NCBI GenBank assembly: GCA_026981645.1
Contig: JALSII010000008.1
Location: 40,618-104,617, forward strand
Length of the DNA: 64,000 bases
Direction: 5' to 3'
DNA from: Hyphomicrobiales bacterium
Lineage (GTDB): Bacteria > Pseudomonadota > Alphaproteobacteria > Rhizobiales > Devosiaceae
The translations under genes were made by a program, and so were the position numbers. Shown here piece by piece: positions 18,755 through 27,789 of this stretch (its first letter is position 1; the number at the start of each line of letters is the position of its first letter). The notes under the pieces are model-generated. The model did no database searches. It worked only from the letters and a program-made list of their open reading frames with translations, and was not told the DNA's origin.

Positions 18755-20299
18755 ATGGCAACGCGCAAAAGCGGACCGGTAAAACCTCCGACTCTGGACC
18801 TGAAGGCCCGCAAAAATCCAACCTCGAAATCTTCGCCGCGCAAGCCCCGCGCCAAAACAGCTGCGCCCAAATCTGGTGCTGGAAAACCGGGAGCCGCACC
18901 TCAAGGCAAAGAGCAGACCGCCAGCGGGGTTAAGACTGAAAAGCCGGCAAACCTGGATGCGCCAAAACCTGCCGCGTCAAGCACTGCTGCGCCGGGCACC
19001 GCTTCTTCGGGCGCAAGCGAGGAAAAATCCGGGCTCCGGCCCCCCTCATTACCTTCCGATATCACCCTGACCCCGCTGGTTGCGGCACTCATCGGCATGG
19101 TTGGCGGCGCGGCGCTGGGTGCTCTTCTTGTCATCGCCCTGCTCGCCACCGGCCTGCTCCGGCCATTGCTGGAACAACCACAAGACCCTGCAATTGACCA
19201 ACTGGCCTCTCAGGTCACCATCAATCAGGAGGGCATCAGCGAAAGCCTGGTCGGCTTTAAGGCCCTGAACGACCAGGTGAGCTCCCTTAACCAGATTATC
19301 GACCAGCAGACAGACCTGTTGCAAGGCGGGCTGGAAACACAGCGCCAGGAAGTAAACGCAACGCTGGAACAGGTGGCAGCACAACAAGCAGAATTGCAAG
19401 GCGAGCTTCAAACCTTGCTCAATGCCCCCCAGCCCGAACCCCCAGCACCTTTTGACCCTTCATTGCTGGAGCAGAGCATTGCCGAACTCAGCGCCCGTCT
19501 CGAAGCCATTGCAGCGGGAGCCTCCACCGATGAGGCGCAAATATTTGCTGACGAGATGGCTGAAATTCGTGATGCTCTGAACCAACTTGAAACGCTGAAC
19601 CAGAGTCTTGATGCCCTTTCATCTGACTTGCAGGAGAACCGGCAGGCAGTTTCAAACGCCCGTGAAGCAGCCGCTCAGGCCTTAACGCTGGCCGAGGGAA
19701 ACGCCGAAGAGCTCACCCGCCTTGCAGCGCTCGTGCAGTCCCAGGCCGCTGCCCCCGCGCCGGTTGCCGTCGCGCCCTCATCAGTGCAAATTCCACTTGC
19801 CCTGATGGGCCTCGATGCCGCATTGAATAGTGGTCGCCCCTTTGAAGGGGAGCTGCAGGCTCTTGGTGCCATTCTGCCCGAGCTTGAAATTCCACAACAT
19901 TTGAATGAAATCTCTTCCAGGGGCCTGCTCAGACCAAATGAGCTGGTTTCCCGGTTCAACGCCGCCCTGCCTGACATGCTCGCGGCCAGACCCTTAAATC
20001 CCGATGCAGGCTGGCGGGACAATCTCTGGGAGCGTATCAAATCACTTCTTGCCCTGCGCCCCACGGGTGAAACCAAGGGCAACAGCGTGGAAGCGCTGGT
20101 TGCCAACACAGAAGCGGCGGTCAATCGCCTCGATTTTGCCGCAGCCAGCGAAGCGCTCAGTCAATTGCCCCCGCCCATGCGCCTTGTCATTGCCGACCTT
20201 GCCCTCCAGTTTGAAGCCAGAGCCGATTTGGATAATTTGGTGGCCAAAGCGCGCGCTGCAGCCCTTGTCGGTCCGGCGTCAGGCGAGGCTGCACAGTGA
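18755..20299 (+). CDS. Mitofilin-family inner membrane protein (alphaproteobacterial Mic60-like, COG4223 type)
   Basis: The 514-residue protein has a Lys/Pro/Ala-rich disordered N-terminus (about 1-100), one transmembrane helix (about 108-132, LVAALIGMVGGAALG...), a long coiled-coil rich in Gln/Glu/Leu (about 145-330), and a C-terminal helical mitofilin-like domain (about 350-510). This architecture and its position between hemD and hemY match alphaproteobacterial Mic60, the relative of the mitochondrial cristae-junction protein that bends membranes. The start ATG follows GAGGAAGG. It overlaps hemY by four bases. The function in this organism is inferred from architecture and gene order. Confidence 0.85.
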   Translation: MATRKSGPVKPPTLDLKARKNPTSKSSPRKPRAKTAAPKSGAGKPGAAPQGKEQTASGVKTEKPANLDAPKPAASSTAAPGTASSGASEEKSGLRPPSLPSDITLTPLVAALIGMVGGAALGALLVIALLATGLLRPLLEQPQDPAIDQLASQVTINQEGISESLVGFKALNDQVSSLNQIIDQQTDLLQGGLETQRQEVNATLEQVAAQQAELQGELQTLLNAPQPEPPAPFDPSLLEQSIAELSARLEAIAAGASTDEAQIFADEMAEIRDALNQLETLNQSLDALSSDLQENRQAVSNAREAAAQALTLAEGNAEELTRLAALVQSQAAAPAPVAVAPSSVQIPLALMGLDAALNSGRPFEGELQALGAILPELEIPQHLNEISSRGLLRPNELVSRFNAALPDMLAARPLNPDAGWRDNLWERIKSLLALRPTGETKGNSVEALVANTEAAVNRLDFAAASEALSQLPPPMRLVIADLALQFEARADLDNLVAKARAAALVGPASGEAAQ

Positions 20300-21762
20300 T
20301 AAGGCTCATTGTCTATATCGGGCTTTCACTGGTCCTGACGCTTGGCATCGCCTGGCTGATTGCCACCCCCGGCACCATCCAGATTGACGTGGGCAGCTAT
20401 CGCCTGCAACCGGGCATCGGTCTTAGCGCCATTGCCCTCGTTCTGGTGATTGTTGGCGCTGTATTCTTCTGGTCTCTTATCAAAAGACTGTTGTCAGCGC
20501 CCCGCATGCTGGCAAAAAGAGCCGCCCGCAAAAGCCGGGACAAAGGCGTGGACGCCCTCTCAGATGGCTTCATCGCCCTGCAGGCCGGAGACGCGGAAAA
20601 AGCACGCAGACTGGCCCGGGACGCCAGAAACCGCCTGCCCAAAAGCGCTGCCGCCCATCTGTTGCAGGCCCGTGCCGAACTGGCCCTTGGCCAATGGGGC
20701 TCGGCCCGTGAACATTACCGCGCCCTCATTGACAATCCCAAAACCGCGCTTGCGGCTCTTTCAGGGCTTTATGAGCAGGCCCGGGCCCAGAACCGTGAAG
20801 ATGCCGCGCTGACCTTTGCCCACAAGGCCCATGCGCTGGCCCCGGCACTGACCTGGGCCGGGGAAGCGATTTTTAACGACATCACCCGGCGCGGCGACTG
20901 GTCAGCGGGGCTTGAGATGGTCGAAGCGACCCCGGCCACTTCAAAGGAGGAGAGGGCCAAAAAGAAGCGCAAACAGGCGGTGCTGCACACAGCGATTGCC
21001 GCTGATACTGAAAACAGCGCGCCCCTGGTTGCCTTGGAGCATACAAGGCTGGCTTTGAAGCTGGTGCCCGATTTTGTTCCCGCCGCCCTGATTGCGGCCC
21101 GCATTCATTCCTCGCGCGCAGAAACCCGCAAAAGTACTTCCCTGTTGCGCCGGGTATGGCGGGCCAATCACCACCCTCATGTGGCAACCCTGTTTGCCAG
21201 TGCCCAGCCTGGCATTTCCCCCACCGAACGTCTCAAGCGCCTGCGCGAACTTGTACCCATGCCCCCTCCCGATGCGCAATCGGCCATCGTGCTGGCCCGG
21301 ATAGCCATTGAAGCTCAGGAGTGGAGTGCCGCCCGTAACGCGCTGGCCAATTTTGCTTCGGCAAACCCCTCTCAGGACACCTGCGTGGCCATGGCCCGGA
21401 TTGAAGAGGGACAGAATGATGATTTCGGCCGCGCCCGCCAGTGGCTGGCCCGGGCGGTCACCGCGCCAAGAGACCCGGTCTGGACTGCCGATGGTGTCAC
21501 AGCCCAGGAGTGGGCCCCGGTCTCCCCGGTTTCAGGAAAGCTGGACGCCTTTGAATGGAAAGTGCCCACCAACGCCGTGGCTCTGTCGGACGATGCTCAT
21601 ATGAACGGCTTTGAAGACGAAAACCTGAAGGAAACACAGGATGCAACACTGTTGGAAGATACACCCCCATCCAAAGAGCCCGACACAGAAAATGAGGTAG
21701 CACAGGTAGAAGAAGAGAAAAAACCTGTTCCCGCCATAGAGCAGAAAAGCGCGGGTGACTGA
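20296..21762 (+). CDS. hemY: HemY family protein (TPR membrane protein of the haem operon)
   Basis: The 488-residue protein has two N-terminal transmembrane helices (about 2-22 and 40-62) followed by tetratricopeptide-like repeats (about 85-360), the architecture of HemY_N proteins encoded in hemCD operons. It is not the protoporphyrinogen oxidase also called HemY. The role in tetrapyrrole metabolism is presumed from linkage. The GTG start overlaps the Mic60-like stop (GTGA), so the two are translationally coupled. The last 60 residues are acidic and low in complexity. Confidence 0.9.
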   Translation: MIRLIVYIGLSLVLTLGIAWLIATPGTIQIDVGSYRLQPGIGLSAIALVLVIVGAVFFWSLIKRLLSAPRMLAKRAARKSRDKGVDALSDGFIALQAGDAEKARRLARDARNRLPKSAAAHLLQARAELALGQWGSAREHYRALIDNPKTALAALSGLYEQARAQNREDAALTFAHKAHALAPALTWAGEAIFNDITRRGDWSAGLEMVEATPATSKEERAKKKRKQAVLHTAIAADTENSAPLVALEHTRLALKLVPDFVPAALIAARIHSSRAETRKSTSLLRRVWRANHHPHVATLFASAQPGISPTERLKRLRELVPMPPPDAQSAIVLARIAIEAQEWSAARNALANFASANPSQDTCVAMARIEEGQNDDFGRARQWLARAVTAPRDPVWTADGVTAQEWAPVSPVSGKLDAFEWKVPTNAVALSDDAHMNGFEDENLKETQDATLLEDTPPSKEPDTENEVAQVEEEKKPVPAIEQKSAGD

Positions 21763-21871
21763 GCGCGCCTGACCGCTTTTGGCCCCTTGCGCGCACGCGC
21801 CTCTCTCTTTATGAAAAGCGCCAGTTAATTTCTGAAACTTTTGGCACCGGACTTTTGGAGCCAAAACAAGT

Positions 21872-21947
21872 GCCGCATTAGCTCAGTTGGTAGAGCACAT
21901 CATTCGTAATGATGGGGTCGGGTGTTCAAATCACCCATGCGGCACCA
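21872..21947 (+). tRNA. tRNA-Thr (anticodon CGT)
   Basis: The 76-base gene folds as a standard cloverleaf: acceptor GCCGCAT pairs with ATGCGGC, the D-arm has AGCTCAGTTGGTAGAGC, the anticodon loop TTCGTAA presents CGT, and the T-loop contains GGTGTTCAAATCACC. The CCA tail is encoded. It follows hemY by about 110 bases. Confidence 0.97.
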
Positions 21948-22153
21948 TTTATATGTCTCGCGCTAATTCGCATTTGTTTTCGCTTCACCTTACCTGAAAA
22001 CCGGCAGCCCCTTTTCAGGGCTCAGCTGCTGCTCATGCTGCGATGGGCACCGCACGAGTGGCGGCTCGCGTTGAAACTCGCAGGGTACGTTCAAGGTTTC
22101 TCCTTCAAAGCGCACCAAAAATACATTTCAGGTCACTTTCGTTGTCGCGGCCT

Positions 22154-22720
22154 TCAAACAACCAAACTCATCAACAGATAGCTCGCTATACCAAACAGAG
22201 AAAGCAGGCTAAGGCTCATGAACACCCCTCGGGCGCTGTCATTCCCGGAAAGATAGCTGTATGTGTAACCGAGCCGGGCAACCGCGAAACCTATAATCCA
22301 GGCTTGTGCGGCAATGTTTGCTGGCGATACGAACGCAAAGATGAAGGCCAAAAAGACAAAATAGACGGCATTTTCAGTTGTGTTGCGATGCGTATTGTGT
22401 CTTCGCTCAAGCTCGCGCAATCCTTCTTCAGATACTGAATTCCGACTGGTTCCGCTTGCTGTCCACTCTTCCGGAGTTGCATACATTTTATACCGGGCGC
22501 GGGCCAGCTCCGTGCTGGTCATTAGCCAGGTATGGTTGATGACCAATAGGGCAGCAGAAAGCATCACAGAGAAAATATATTCAACAGAAGGAAGAGCAAT
22601 GACCGGCGCTTTTACGCCAAAAACAAACCAGTTAAGAACAACACCTATCAGCAATATGGCAAATGGATAGGCCAGGATAAGTGTGATGGCTCGCTGGATT
22701 TTTGCCTCTTTCTCAGCCAT
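22154..22720 (-). CDS. MAPEG family membrane protein
   Basis: The 188-residue protein has four hydrophobic helices and the MAPEG signature near its centre: ERRHNTHRNTTENAVYF, with the basic-Asn-Glu pattern that binds glutathione in eukaryotic MAPEG enzymes. The family covers membrane glutathione transferases and eicosanoid synthases; bacterial members are rarely characterised. The gene is monocistronic. A perfect inverted repeat lies about 30 bases upstream of the start. Confidence 0.82.
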   Translation of the reverse strand: MAEKEAKIQRAITLILAYPFAILLIGVVLNWFVFGVKAPVIALPSVEYIFSVMLSAALLVINHTWLMTSTELARARYKMYATPEEWTASGTSRNSVSEEGLRELERRHNTHRNTTENAVYFVFLAFIFAFVSPANIAAQAWIIGFAVARLGYTYSYLSGNDSARGVFMSLSLLSLFGIASYLLMSLVV

Positions 22721-23054
22721 GATAATCTATAGACCTCCAATTTTTAAGATACCTGACCTGTCCCCTCAGGTCAGGAACTCACAAACAGGCATGTGGTGAC
22801 TTTTTCTTAACCATCAACCGCATCAAGCACGTTTGCAAACGATTCTTCAGGATCAATCTCAAGCACCCATGCAAAGGCAATCGGTTCTGCAGTATTAAGA
22901 CACAGCAGACCGGTACTCTGAAATACACTGTTCATGGCGATGACATGGGGAAGCTATCGACTATTTCCCCCTGACGGTCCATCCATATTGCCCCAGCCAA
23001 TGGCGACTTCACCCAAGCACGGCCAAACTCCGCCCTTATATGTCTGAACGACCC
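22721..23054. other. Intergenic stretch between the MAPEG gene and soeC
   Basis: This 334-base stretch has no well-supported gene. It holds a perfect inverted repeat at 22752-22775. A 42-codon minus-strand open frame (22807-22935, ATG to TAA) has plausible codon use, including the acidic stretch LEIDPEESFANVLDAVDG, but no Shine-Dalgarno and no recognised relatives. It could be a decayed gene end. Confidence 0.5.
22752..22775. repeat. Perfect inverted repeat upstream of the MAPEG gene
   Basis: CCTGACCTG and CAGGTCAGG form a perfect 9-base-pair stem around a 6-base loop. No T run follows on either strand, so it is not a typical intrinsic terminator. Its place 32 bases upstream of the MAPEG start would also suit a regulator binding site. 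Confidence 0.6.
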
Positions 23055-23930
23055 TCACCTTTTGTCGTAATAGAGCCCCACCACATGCTCGGCCTGGGCG
23101 AAAAACAGCCAGCGCGAGACGAACAGCCCGGCCATATGGGAGAGCACGGCAATTGCTGCCATATAGTGGTTGGTTGGCAGTAGGGTCAGAATGGCCACCG
23201 GTACCAGCCCCATCAGAAAAATGGCAATTACTCGCAGCTTGTGCGCATGTTTGCGTCCCACAATATAAACCATCTCCTTGAGCAGATAGTTGGGGCCTGA
23301 GTGGGGGCTTTCAAGCAGACGGACCCGGCCCAGATTGCCCAGCCCTGTTGCTGTTTCAATGGTGTGCCCGGCGCGGGCAAAACTGTTTTCACCCAGCACC
23401 CAGGCCAGAACCTGAACACTGCAAAGCACAATCAGAAGCATAATGGCGGCACCTGTCTGTCCCGCCAGCAGTGCGCCCCCGGCCAGCGCATAAAGAAAAA
23501 ACAAAACCGGGGTCAGCGGCGTGTTCCAGCGCGGCACGGTTTTCATCTGCGCATAAATCATCGAGGTGGTAAAAACGGTTCCGAGCGACAAAAGCGCGCC
23601 CGCCCATCCGGCAATCTGCCAGCGCTGGTTGAGGAAAATAACTCCGATGGCATAAACCGCTATCACCAGCAGGGAAACAATGGCCAGCACACCCTCGCGG
23701 CTGAGCCAGCTTGAACGCCACTGGGAAAAGGCTTTTATTGCCCGTTTGGGATTGCCCAGATGAAAGGTCGAGGCAACAAGCCCGCCCACGGCCAGGGCGT
23801 AGGCAACAAAGAAAAAGGTAAATGCCGACCAGCCGGAAACAGCGGGCAAACCAAAACCAAGCCAGGCCATCAGGCCAAAACCAAGGCCCGACAGGGCAGT
23901 AAAAATGATAACCGAGGGAGCGGGATGCAT
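23055..23930 (-). CDS. soeC: Sulfite dehydrogenase membrane anchor SoeC (DmsC/NrfD-like)
   Basis: The 291-residue protein consists of about eight hydrophobic helices and resembles the DmsC-type anchors that pass electrons between a cytoplasm-facing molybdoenzyme and the quinone pool. Landmarks are FHLGNPKRAIKAFSQWRSSWLSREG and, late, GRKHAHKLRVIAIF. In SoeABC it would deliver electrons from sulfite oxidation to quinone. Its ATG overlaps the soeB stop by one base. Assignment as SoeC rather than another DmsC paralogue rests on soeA-soeB similarity and on the sHdr locus nearby. Confidence 0.87.
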   Translation of the reverse strand: MHPAPSVIIFTALSGLGFGLMAWLGFGLPAVSGWSAFTFFFVAYALAVGGLVASTFHLGNPKRAIKAFSQWRSSWLSREGVLAIVSLLVIAVYAIGVIFLNQRWQIAGWAGALLSLGTVFTTSMIYAQMKTVPRWNTPLTPVLFFLYALAGGALLAGQTGAAIMLLIVLCSVQVLAWVLGENSFARAGHTIETATGLGNLGRVRLLESPHSGPNYLLKEMVYIVGRKHAHKLRVIAIFLMGLVPVAILTLLPTNHYMAAIAVLSHMAGLFVSRWLFFAQAEHVVGLYYDKR

Positions 23931-24685
23931 CAGATTTTCTCCAGCGCTTTATCAAGCCAACTCAAAAAGCCCTTGGCGCCCCCGGTTTCCTCCCCAAGAG
24001 CGGTGGCGGGAACCCCAATCTGCCCGCTGCCGGAAATGTCGGCCTTGGGCCGGGGCGGCAGATAGCGGTTGACCGGATTGGTGCCCTGTTCCGCCATCAG
24101 GGCAAAACCGCCCCGTTCGGCGCTTAAAATTGAGACATTGCTGTCCGGGTCGGCAAAATCGCCAAAATGGCGGGCCCCGGCCGGACAGGTGCGCACGCAG
24201 GAAGGCACCCGGTCCTCCTCGGGAATGTTTTCATTGTAAATGCGGTCAACGCAAAGAGTGCATTTTTTCATCACCCCCTCGGCCACATCCATTTCGCGGG
24301 CCCCATAGGGACAGGCCCAGGCGCACAGGCCGCAGCCCATGCAATCATCCTCATTGACCAGCACAATGCCGTCTTCACTGCGCTTGTAGCTCGCCCCGGT
24401 CGGGCACACGGTAACGCAAGGGGCGTCCTCGCAATGCAGACAGGACTTGGGGAAATGCACCACCTGGGCCGCCCGTTCCAGCGTTTTGGCCTCATAGGTG
24501 TGGATACGGTTGAGAAAGGTGCCGCTCGGCTCTGCCCCATAGGCATCCATATCGGAGAGAGGGCTGCCATAGTTTGAGGTGTTCCACTCCTTGCAGGAAA
24601 TAACGCAGGCATGACAGCCCACGCAGGTATCAAGGTCGATGGCCAGACCCAGTTTCTTTTGAGTGCTTTGGGGCAGACTGGTCAT
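23930..24685 (-). CDS. soeB: Sulfite dehydrogenase iron-sulfur subunit SoeB
   Basis: The 251-residue protein carries four Cys-rich clusters of the DmsB/NarH type: DTCVGCHACVISCKEWN, CLHCEDAPCVTVCPTGA, CMGCGLCAWACPYGA, and the group CTLCVDR with CVRTCPAGAR. Together they ligate four [4Fe-4S] centres between the catalytic and membrane subunits. The C-terminus has a Pro-rich linker and a short amphipathic helix. Coding regions overlap soeA (start) and soeC (stop), so the three are one operon in the order A, B, C. Confidence 0.9.
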   Translation of the reverse strand: MTSLPQSTQKKLGLAIDLDTCVGCHACVISCKEWNTSNYGSPLSDMDAYGAEPSGTFLNRIHTYEAKTLERAAQVVHFPKSCLHCEDAPCVTVCPTGASYKRSEDGIVLVNEDDCMGCGLCAWACPYGAREMDVAEGVMKKCTLCVDRIYNENIPEEDRVPSCVRTCPAGARHFGDFADPDSNVSILSAERGGFALMAEQGTNPVNRYLPPRPKADISGSGQIGVPATALGEETGGAKGFLSWLDKALEKI

Positions 24686-27519
24686 TTTTTGAATTCCTCC
24701 CCGTAGGTCAGATTTTGAGGCGCAGGAGGCACCGGCGATTTTTGCGGCTCCATATGGGGCTGGGAAACACCATCCCCCGCCCCGGCCTTTTCGATTTTCA
24801 CCCGAAGGTCAAACCAGGCCGCCTGACCTGTCACGGGGTCTGAATTGCTCCAGCGCATGCCATTTTCGCGCGGCGGCAGAAGCTCTGAAATCAGATGGTT
24901 AAGCAAAAAGCCTTTTGTCGCCTCGGGGGCTTTTTCATCCAGGGCCCAGGCCCCGGAACGTTTGCCGATGGCGTTCCACGTCCACACCGTTTTGGCGTTG
25001 AGCGCATCCATTTTTGCCACCGGAACCTTGATTTTGCCATGGCGCGAGGTGAGCCAGGCCCAGTCACCCTCCTTAAACCCGTGTTCGGCAAAAATCTCAC
25101 CCGATACATAAAGCGGGTTGGTGCCGTGAATCTGGCGCAGCCAGGCATTTTGCGAGCCCCAGGAGTGGTACATGGCCGCCGGGCGCTGGGTCAGGGCATG
25201 CAAGGGATATTCTTCGGTATCGATTGCATTTTCTTCAAACGGCGCCCACCAGACGGGCAGCGGGTCCATACTGTCTTTAATCTGCTGGCGCAAATGTTCG
25301 GGCGGCCGGATTTTGCCGTGGCCCTCCGCTGCCAGTTGAAACTTGCGCAAAGGCTCAAGGTAAAGCTGAAATACATAAGGTTGCGGGCTGTCATAAAGGC
25401 CGCGCTCCACCGCCCAGTCCTGATAGGCCTTGTTCCACGGCTTGAAAAATGCCGCCTCCTCGGGGATATGCTCAATCCAGAACCCGCCGTTCTTGATATA
25501 GGCCTCAATCTGCTTGGGGTTGGGCTCTCCGCGCCCTTTGCCCTTGCCATCCTTGCCGCGAAAGCCGGCCAGGGGGCCAACGCCGGGGCGGCGTTCATGG
25601 TTCTGGATGTAGTCGGCATAATCCTTGTATTTTGCGCTTCCATCCTCATTGACCATGCCGGGCAGGCCAAGGCGCGCGCCCAGTTCGATGAGGACAGACT
25701 GAAAGCATCTGACATCCCGGTCGGGCTCGACCACCGGCCAGCGAATGGCATCGGCCAGCGCATCAGCCTCGCAGATGGGCCGGTCGAGCAGGGAAATGCA
25801 GTCGTGGCGTTCCAGATAGGTGGTGTCGGGCAGAATGAGGTCGGCAAAGGCCACCATTTCGGACGAATAGGCATCCGAATAAATGATGCGCGGGATAAGA
25901 TATTCGCCGCTCTCGTCCTTGTCCGTCAGCATCTCCATGACTTTTGAAGAGTTCATGGACGAGTTCCAGCTCATATTGGCCATGTACATGAACAGGGTGT
26001 CGATTTTATAGGGGTCCCCGGCATGGGCATTGGAAATCACCATATGCATCAGCCCGTGGGCCGACATGGGATTTTCCCAGGTGAAGGCCTTGTCGATGCG
26101 CACCGCCTCGCCCGAATCTGAAAGACACAAGTCCTCCGGCCCGCGCACATAGCCCAGATGCGGTCCGTCCAGAGGAGCGCCCGGCGTAACCTTGCAATGG
26201 GGCCTGGGATGGGCTTCGACCGGCTTGGGATAGGTGGGCTTGAACCGGAAGCCGCCCGGAACCTCTACCGAACCCAGCAATATCTGAAGCACATGCAGCG
26301 CCCGGCAGGTCTGGAAACCGTTGGAATGGGCCGAAATGCCCCGCATGGCGTGGAACGATACCGGCCGCCCGACCATCTTTTCGTGGCGCTCGCCCTTCCA
26401 GTCGGTCCAGGGGCGCTCAATGACAATTTCCTCTTCAAAGGCCACATGAGCCAGCTCGGCGGCAATGCGTTTGATGGTTTTGGCCTCAATGCCGCAACGC
26501 GCGGCAACCGCTTCAGGTGTATGCTCATCCGTGAGATATTTTTCAGCCAGAAGCTGGAACACCGGGCGGTGCGTGATGCCCTTGACCTTATGTGTTCCTG
26601 CCATGTCGGCCTTGATGCCCGGCTTGTCAAAAGCTACCGGCTTGCCGGTTTTGCGGTCCAGAACCAGCGGTTTGTCATTTTTGTCGCGCAGGAACAGTCC
26701 GTGTTCGGGGGAGCTTTTGTCTCCGTTTACCAGAAACGGCGCGTTGGTGTAGCGCATCAGGTAATTGAGGTCGACCTTGCCCGCCTTGAGAAGTTCGTGG
26801 ATGAGCGCCAGAATAAACAGCCCATCGGTGCCCGGCGTGATGCCTACCCATTCGTCGGCAAGTGCATTGTAACCGGAGCGTACCGGGTTGACCCCGATGA
26901 TCTTGGCGCCCCGCTCCTTGAGGCGACCAAGCCCCATTTTTATGGGGTTGGAATCATGGTCCTCGGCCACCCCGAAAATCATGAATAGTTTGGTGCGCTC
27001 CCAGTCGGGAGAACCAAATTCCCAGAAGGCCCCGCCCATGGTGTAGATGCCCGCAGTCGCCATGTTGACCGAGCAAAAGCCCCCGTGGGCCGCATAATTG
27101 GGGGTGCCATAGGCCTGTGCCCACCAGCCGGTCATGGACTGGGACTGGTCCCGTCCGGTGAAAAACGCCATTTTTTCCGGGGACTTTTCACGCAAAGGGC
27201 CAAGCCAGCCGGTGGCGATGTCAAAAGCCTCCTCCCATGAAATTTCCTCAAATTCACCTGAGCCACGCTCCCCCACCCGTTTCATGGGGGCACGAAGCCT
27301 TGCCGGGGAATAGTGCTGCATAATTCCCGCTGAGCCTTTGGCACACAGGACCCCCCTGTTCACCGGATGGTCTTTGTTGCCCTCGATATATTTTACCCTG
27401 CCATCCTGCATGTGCACATTGATGCCGCAACGGCAGGCACACATGTAACAGGTGGTCTTGCGGATTTCGTCAGACACCGCTGGTGAAACATCCAGATTGG
27501 GCTGGCCTTTTGCCGTCAT
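24682..27519 (-). CDS. soeA: Sulfite dehydrogenase molybdopterin subunit SoeA
   Basis: The 945-residue catalytic subunit belongs to the DMSO reductase family and has no Tat signal, which fits a cytoplasmic sulfite-oxidising enzyme. The N-terminal [4Fe-4S] motif is C24-x2-C27-x3-C31-x27-C59, and C149 in HGGFCSVNMATAG is the likely molybdenum ligand. The molybdopterin-binding domains continue through GVNPVRSGYNALADEWVGI and the C-terminal dinucleotide-binding region near ALTQRPAAMYHSWGSQNAW. The ATG at 27519 is chosen because GGGG lies upstream; a TTG six codons earlier is possible. With SoeBC it converts sulfite to sulfate, the last step after sHdr. A polysulfide or thiosulfate reductase role is the main alternative. 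Confidence 0.9.
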   Translation of the reverse strand: MTAKGQPNLDVSPAVSDEIRKTTCYMCACRCGINVHMQDGRVKYIEGNKDHPVNRGVLCAKGSAGIMQHYSPARLRAPMKRVGERGSGEFEEISWEEAFDIATGWLGPLREKSPEKMAFFTGRDQSQSMTGWWAQAYGTPNYAAHGGFCSVNMATAGIYTMGGAFWEFGSPDWERTKLFMIFGVAEDHDSNPIKMGLGRLKERGAKIIGVNPVRSGYNALADEWVGITPGTDGLFILALIHELLKAGKVDLNYLMRYTNAPFLVNGDKSSPEHGLFLRDKNDKPLVLDRKTGKPVAFDKPGIKADMAGTHKVKGITHRPVFQLLAEKYLTDEHTPEAVAARCGIEAKTIKRIAAELAHVAFEEEIVIERPWTDWKGERHEKMVGRPVSFHAMRGISAHSNGFQTCRALHVLQILLGSVEVPGGFRFKPTYPKPVEAHPRPHCKVTPGAPLDGPHLGYVRGPEDLCLSDSGEAVRIDKAFTWENPMSAHGLMHMVISNAHAGDPYKIDTLFMYMANMSWNSSMNSSKVMEMLTDKDESGEYLIPRIIYSDAYSSEMVAFADLILPDTTYLERHDCISLLDRPICEADALADAIRWPVVEPDRDVRCFQSVLIELGARLGLPGMVNEDGSAKYKDYADYIQNHERRPGVGPLAGFRGKDGKGKGRGEPNPKQIEAYIKNGGFWIEHIPEEAAFFKPWNKAYQDWAVERGLYDSPQPYVFQLYLEPLRKFQLAAEGHGKIRPPEHLRQQIKDSMDPLPVWWAPFEENAIDTEEYPLHALTQRPAAMYHSWGSQNAWLRQIHGTNPLYVSGEIFAEHGFKEGDWAWLTSRHGKIKVPVAKMDALNAKTVWTWNAIGKRSGAWALDEKAPEATKGFLLNHLISELLPPRENGMRWSNSDPVTGQAAWFDLRVKIEKAGAGDGVSQPHMEPQKSPVPPAPQNLTYGEEFKK

Positions 27520-27719
27520 GCTGATTTTGCCCCGCAAAAAGTTTCCACACGAATAATTCTAAATATTCCCGTTCATGCGGACAAATGGGAAGCGCCCGTT
27601 TCCGCCCGCATCCTGATGCTTATATATGAAATATTGGGAATGTGAATTGCCGAGTGGAAATTCCCGGGCAATTTGTTGCGTTATACCAATTCAACCGGGG
27701 AGTGCTTCAAGCGCAAAAA

Positions 27720-27747
27720 AAGGCCCGGACTGAGATGTCCGGGCCTT
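27720..27747 (-). terminator. Intrinsic terminator of the L,D-transpeptidase gene
   Basis: An 11-base-pair GC-rich stem (AAGGCCCGGAC with GTCCGGGCCTT) closes a 6-base loop. On the minus strand it is followed by a run of T, 43 bases after the transpeptidase stop. The plus side has CTTT only, so it acts mainly on the minus strand. Confidence 0.85.
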
Positions 27748-27789
27748 CTTTAACAAAGCAGGCGACTTTTGGTCACCTGAGTTCAGATT

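Noticed and set aside
22807..22935. 42-codon minus-strand frame between the MAPEG gene and soeC
   Set aside because: No ribosome binding site and no recognisable relatives; kept only as a note in the intergenic entry.
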